DNA from: Pectinatus brassicae
GTDB lineage: Bacteria > Bacillota > Negativicutes > Selenomonadales > Selenomonadaceae
Reading direction: 5' to 3'
Assembly: GCF_014201835.1 (NCBI RefSeq)
Contig: NZ_JACHFH010000020.1
Location: 1-55,580 of the forward strand
DNA: 55,580 bases
The translations under genes were made by a program, and so were the position numbers. Below, piece by piece: positions 52,922 to 55,580 of this stretch. Each line of letters starts with the position of its first letter. The stretch's first letter is position 1. The notes beneath the pieces were generated by a model. That model was not told where the DNA came from. It made no database searches and worked only from the letters and a program-made list of their open reading frames with translations.

Positions 52922-54451
52922 TTGGCCACAGTTCAAGAAAGAATCGACCTCATGAATGAAAAAAGAGAACATATCATGCAGGGTGGCGGTGCAAAACGTG
53001 TTGAAAAACAGCACGCTAAAGGAAAATTAACAGCTCGTGAACGTATAGATTTATTATTCGATGAAGGCACATTCGTCGAATTAGATCAATTTGTAAAACA
53101 TCGTTGTACAAATTTTGGTCAGGAAAAGAAAGATTTACCAGCTGAAGGTGTTGTAACTGGTTATGGTACCGTTGATGGTCGTTTAGTATACGCATTTGCT
53201 CAGGATTTCACTGTTGAAGGTGGTTCCCTTGGTGAAATGCATGCTAAAAAAATCTGGAAAGTACAAGATTTAGCAATGAAAATGGGCGCACCAATAATCG
53301 GTATCAATGATTCCGGTGGGGCTCGTATTCAGGAAGCTGTAGACGCATTAGGCGGTTACGGCGGTATTTTCCTTAGAAATACCATGGCATCAGGCGTTAT
53401 TCCACAGATTTCCGTAATCATGGGACCATGTGCCGGCGGCGCAGTTTATTCTCCAGCATTAACAGATTTTATCTACATGGTAAAAAATACCAGCCAGATG
53501 TTTATAACAGGTCCTGCTGTTATAAAATCCGTTACAGCTGAAGAGGTTTCTGCTGAACAATTAGGCGGCGCAATGACTCATAACAGCACCTCCGGTGTTG
53601 CTCACTTTGCTGCTGAAAACGAACAGGATTGTATTGAACAGATTCGTTATTTGCTTAGCTTCCTGCCAAGCAATAATATGGATGATGCACCTGAAGTAAA
53701 TACTGGTGATGATCCTTCCCGTATGGACGAATCCTTAAATACAGTTGTTCCTGATAATCCTAATATGCCATATGATATGAAAGATGTAATTCGTTCGCTC
53801 GTTGACAATGGTGAATTTTATGAATCCCAACCGTATTATGCACAAAATATCATTACCTGCTTTGCCCATTTTGATGGCCGCAGCGTAGGTATAATTGCCA
53901 ACCAGCCTAATAATATGGCCGGCTGTCTTGATATCAATGCATCTGATAAATCATCAAGATTTATTCGTTTCTGCGATGCTTTCAATATTCCAATCGTAAA
54001 CCTTGTTGACGTTCCGGGCTTCTTACCAGGAACAGACCAGGAATATGGCGGAATCATTCGTCATGGTGCAAAAATGCTTTATGCTTATAGTGAAGCATCT
54101 GTTCCTAAAATTACAGTAATTACACGTAAAGCATATGGCGGATCTTACTTGGCAATGTGTTCACGTGAATTAGGTGCAGACCAGGTAATCGCTTGGCCTA
54201 CAGCTGAAATTGCTGTTATGGGACCTGCTGGTGCGGCAAATATTATTTTCCGCAGAGATCCTGACGTAAAAGAAAAAACACAGCAATATGTTGATGAATT
54301 TGCTACACCTTATAAAGCAGCAGAACGTGGTATTGTTGATATGGTTATTGAACCATGTGAAACCAGACCGCGTATTATTACAGCACTTAATATGCTCTCG
54401 AGCAAACGTGAAGATCGCCCAGCTAAGAAACATGGTAATGTACCATTATAA
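52922..54451 (+). CDS. mmdA: Methylmalonyl-CoA decarboxylase, alpha (carboxyltransferase) subunit
   Basis: 509 aa from TTG 52922 with AAGGAGG 7 nt upstream. Acyl-CoA carboxyltransferase fold: KLTARERIDLLFDEGTF, GINDSGGARIQE, GPCAGGAVYSPA, VDVPGFLPGT, RKAYGGSYLAM. It moves the carboxyl of methylmalonyl-CoA to biotin on the gamma subunit. In Veillonella the complex pumps Na+ while making propionyl-CoA. The beta (membrane) subunit is not in the window. TATAAT at 52865-52870 may be an internal promoter. Confidence 0.94.
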   Translation: MATVQERIDLMNEKREHIMQGGGAKRVEKQHAKGKLTARERIDLLFDEGTFVELDQFVKHRCTNFGQEKKDLPAEGVVTGYGTVDGRLVYAFAQDFTVEGGSLGEMHAKKIWKVQDLAMKMGAPIIGINDSGGARIQEAVDALGGYGGIFLRNTMASGVIPQISVIMGPCAGGAVYSPALTDFIYMVKNTSQMFITGPAVIKSVTAEEVSAEQLGGAMTHNSTSGVAHFAAENEQDCIEQIRYLLSFLPSNNMDDAPEVNTGDDPSRMDESLNTVVPDNPNMPYDMKDVIRSLVDNGEFYESQPYYAQNIITCFAHFDGRSVGIIANQPNNMAGCLDINASDKSSRFIRFCDAFNIPIVNLVDVPGFLPGTDQEYGGIIRHGAKMLYAYSEASVPKITVITRKAYGGSYLAMCSRELGADQVIAWPTAEIAVMGPAGAANIIFRRDPDVKEKTQQYVDEFATPYKAAERGIVDMVIEPCETRPRIITALNMLSSKREDRPAKKHGNVPL

Positions 54452-54469
54452 TAAAGGGGTGACTAACTG

Positions 54470-54616
54470 ATGTCTAATAACAATAATGCAGTCAGCGAAG
54501 AAATTGTTGCAGTAATAACTGCAGCTGTTGAAGCTATAATTGGCAAAAAAGTTGCAGCAATACGTATTAAACGTAATGATGCATGGACTATGGCAGCTCG
54601 TCGTAGCGCAGTTTAA
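54470..54616 (+). CDS. Small OadG-related subunit (MmdE-like)
   Basis: 48 aa, translation MSNNNNAVSEEIVAVITAAV then EAIIGKKVAAIRIKRNDAWT, ending MAARRSAV. It resembles the C-terminal tail of decarboxylase delta subunits and the small epsilon subunit MmdE of Veillonella (about 55 aa), which stabilises the complex. The ribosome site AAAGGGG and position between mmdA and mmdC support a real gene. A full-length delta subunit is not present here. Confidence 0.85.
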   Translation: MSNNNNAVSEEIVAVITAAVEAIIGKKVAAIRIKRNDAWTMAARRSAV

Positions 54617-54699
54617 TCTTGACTAAAAGCTTGGCTGACGAATTTTCGTAAAATATATGACAAGCTAAAAAAAAGAATATATTTATGGGGGAATATCTC

Positions 54700-55086
54700 G
54701 TGAAAAAATTTAACATTACTGTAAATGGTAATTCTTATGAAGTTGAAATCGAAGAAGTAAAAGGCGGCGCAGCTCCAGTTGCAGCAGCTCCAGCTCCTGT
54801 AGCAGCACCTGCTCCTAAAGCAGCAGCTCCTGCACCTAAAGCAGCACCTGCTCCAGCAGCAGCTCCTGCCGGCGCTAGCACAATTGCAGCTCCTATGCCT
54901 GGTAAAATCGTAAAAGTTATTGCAACTGTAGGTCAGGCTGTAAATGCTGGCGATGTTGTACTTATTCTTGAAGCTATGAAAATGCAGAACGAAATCACTG
55001 CTCCTGCAGCAGGTACAGTTCAGGCTATCAATGTTGAAGCAGGACAGAGTGTTAAAGTTGGCGAATCAATGGTCGTTCTCGGCTGA
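54700..55086 (+). CDS. mmdC: Methylmalonyl-CoA decarboxylase, gamma (biotin carrier) subunit
   Basis: 128 aa from GTG 54700 with GGGGGAA about 7 nt upstream; an ATG at 54685 overlaps that site. An alanine/proline-rich flexible linker (about residues 25-65) leads to a biotinyl domain with the EAMKM attachment site. The biotin carries CO2 between mmdA and the membrane beta subunit. It is the last gene of the operon here; a terminator and an IS30 gene follow. Confidence 0.95.
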   Translation: MKKFNITVNGNSYEVEIEEVKGGAAPVAAAPAPVAAPAPKAAAPAPKAAPAPAAAPAGASTIAAPMPGKIVKVIATVGQAVNAGDVVLILEAMKMQNEITAPAAGTVQAINVEAGQSVKVGESMVVLG

Positions 55087-55158
55087 TTTTGATTTTAAAT
55101 ATTTTATCTATTAAAACGCAATTAACTTTATGATTTTATATAAAGTTTTATCTTGGAA

Positions 55159-55190
55159 AAAACTCCTATCATTATGATGGGAGTTTTTTT
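55159..55190 (+). terminator. Terminator of the propionate operon
   Basis: A 14-bp stem with one wobble (55159-55172 with 55174-55187), AT tracts at the ends, then a T run. It shows that the operon ends after mmdC. Confidence 0.85.
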
Positions 55191-55271
55191 ATTTTCTTTG
55201 TAAATTTATAATTAAATATCTTCGTAAATTGCAATAGCAAATTGAACAAAATTTCCAATCTATAATAACTT

Positions 55272-55580
55272 TCAACAAGCATATATCTTATCCAAGAATG
55301 TATCAAAGAGATCCTCTGGTGTATGGTAGCCCAGCACCCGTCTTGGACGGCTGTTGAGCTCGTCGGCGAAGGATAAGATTTCTTCGTCGGTGTACTTCTC
55401 AATGGATTCGCCTTTTGGAATGTAATCACGCAGCATGCCGTTGTGACGCTCGTTACGCGGCCGCTCCCAGGAACTGTATGGGTGCGCAAAGTAAACCCTT
55501 GTACCCCAGGATTCAGCGTTGGAGAAGGTCTCAAACTCCGGTCCGTTGTCTGCCGTTATCGTCTTGAACACTTGAGCAAA
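55272..55580 (-). mobile_element. IS30-family transposase, C-terminal part (runs off the window)
   Basis: About 103 residues of the C-terminal half are visible and continue past 55580. TITADNGPEF holds a catalytic Asp. SSWERPRNERHNGMLRDYIP holds the conserved Glu region, and NSRPRRVLGYHTPEDLF is the IS30 ending. The DNA is clearly richer in GC than its neighbours, indicating transfer. The IS end should lie between 55191 and 55260; GTAAATTGCAATAGCAAATT (55215-55234) is a possible inverted repeat, not verified. Confidence 0.93.

Noticed and set aside
55172-55534. Minus-strand 120-aa frame overlapping the IS30 end
   Set aside because: It is an out-of-frame reading of the transposase gene.

Overview
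The window reads as chromosome of a low-GC, strictly anaerobic Negativicutes bacterium. A Megamonas- or Selenomonas-like member is my best guess from gene content, not a proven identity. The diderm envelope is supported by a phosphoethanolamine transferase and an O-antigen-ligase-type protein. The anaerobic, propionate-forming lifestyle is supported by a succinate/methylmalonyl-CoA operon, an electron-bifurcating Nfn transhydrogenase, a class II (B12) ribonucleotide reductase, cobalamin genes and a Rex regulator. Firmicute-type regulation is seen as two T-box leaders. Apart from the right-edge IS30 transposase, which is visibly more GC-rich, the composition looks even.

Layout, left to right. 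Positions 83-777 are a CRISPR array (11 repeats, 10 spacers) with no cas gene in view. 893-3038 hold an Rrf2 regulator, an NAD(P)-binding oxidoreductase with a twin operator, and Hsp33. 3174-5594 is nrdJ behind paired NrdR boxes. 5793-7507 is a chemotaxis receptor broken by a 2-nt insertion. 7703-10604 carry tRNA-Leu, a flavodoxin, a ferredoxin, a Crp/Fnr regulator and an exonuclease. 10698-13797 are NfnB, NfnA and a short MetF. 13998-17321 is a cobalamin operon (cbiF, cbiG, cbiH, cbiJ). 17425-21470 are a BusR-like regulator and a glycine-betaine ABC transporter. 21613-25053 are tsaD and two NirJ/Ahb-type radical SAM enzymes. 25077-27839 are a T-box-controlled BASS-family transporter and a DUF362 ferredoxin protein preceded by a three-way-junction RNA. 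28014-30943 is a minus-strand permease operon containing a decayed ArsR gene. 31177-33410 are a stress protein, a PHP phosphoesterase and a HAD phosphatase. 33740-35542 are a ClpX-like ATPase coupled to a deformylase homologue that has lost every catalytic residue. 35698-38986 are a four-domain CoA-disulfide-reductase fusion and a Crp-type regulator flanked by two copies of an intergenic repeat. 39236-46709 are the pEtN transferase, T-box valS, folC and a ligase. 46787-55086 are rex and the propionate operon. An IS30 transposase runs off the right edge.

Several parts fit together. B12 made with help from the cbi genes would serve both NrdJ and methylmalonyl-CoA mutase. Rex is encoded immediately upstream of the propionate operon, and a near-consensus Rex operator overlaps that operon's -35 box. 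Redox and sulfur handling recur (Nfn, ferredoxins, CoA-disulfide reductase, thioredoxin-like protein).

The best candidates for undescribed biology are the ClpX-like/pseudo-deformylase pair, the three-way-junction leader of the DUF362 gene, the T-box on a BASS transporter (specifier ambiguous, tRNA-Ile favoured), and the permease operon with a duplicated translation start and a dead ArsR. All assignments come from reading the sequence; no database or folding program was run.
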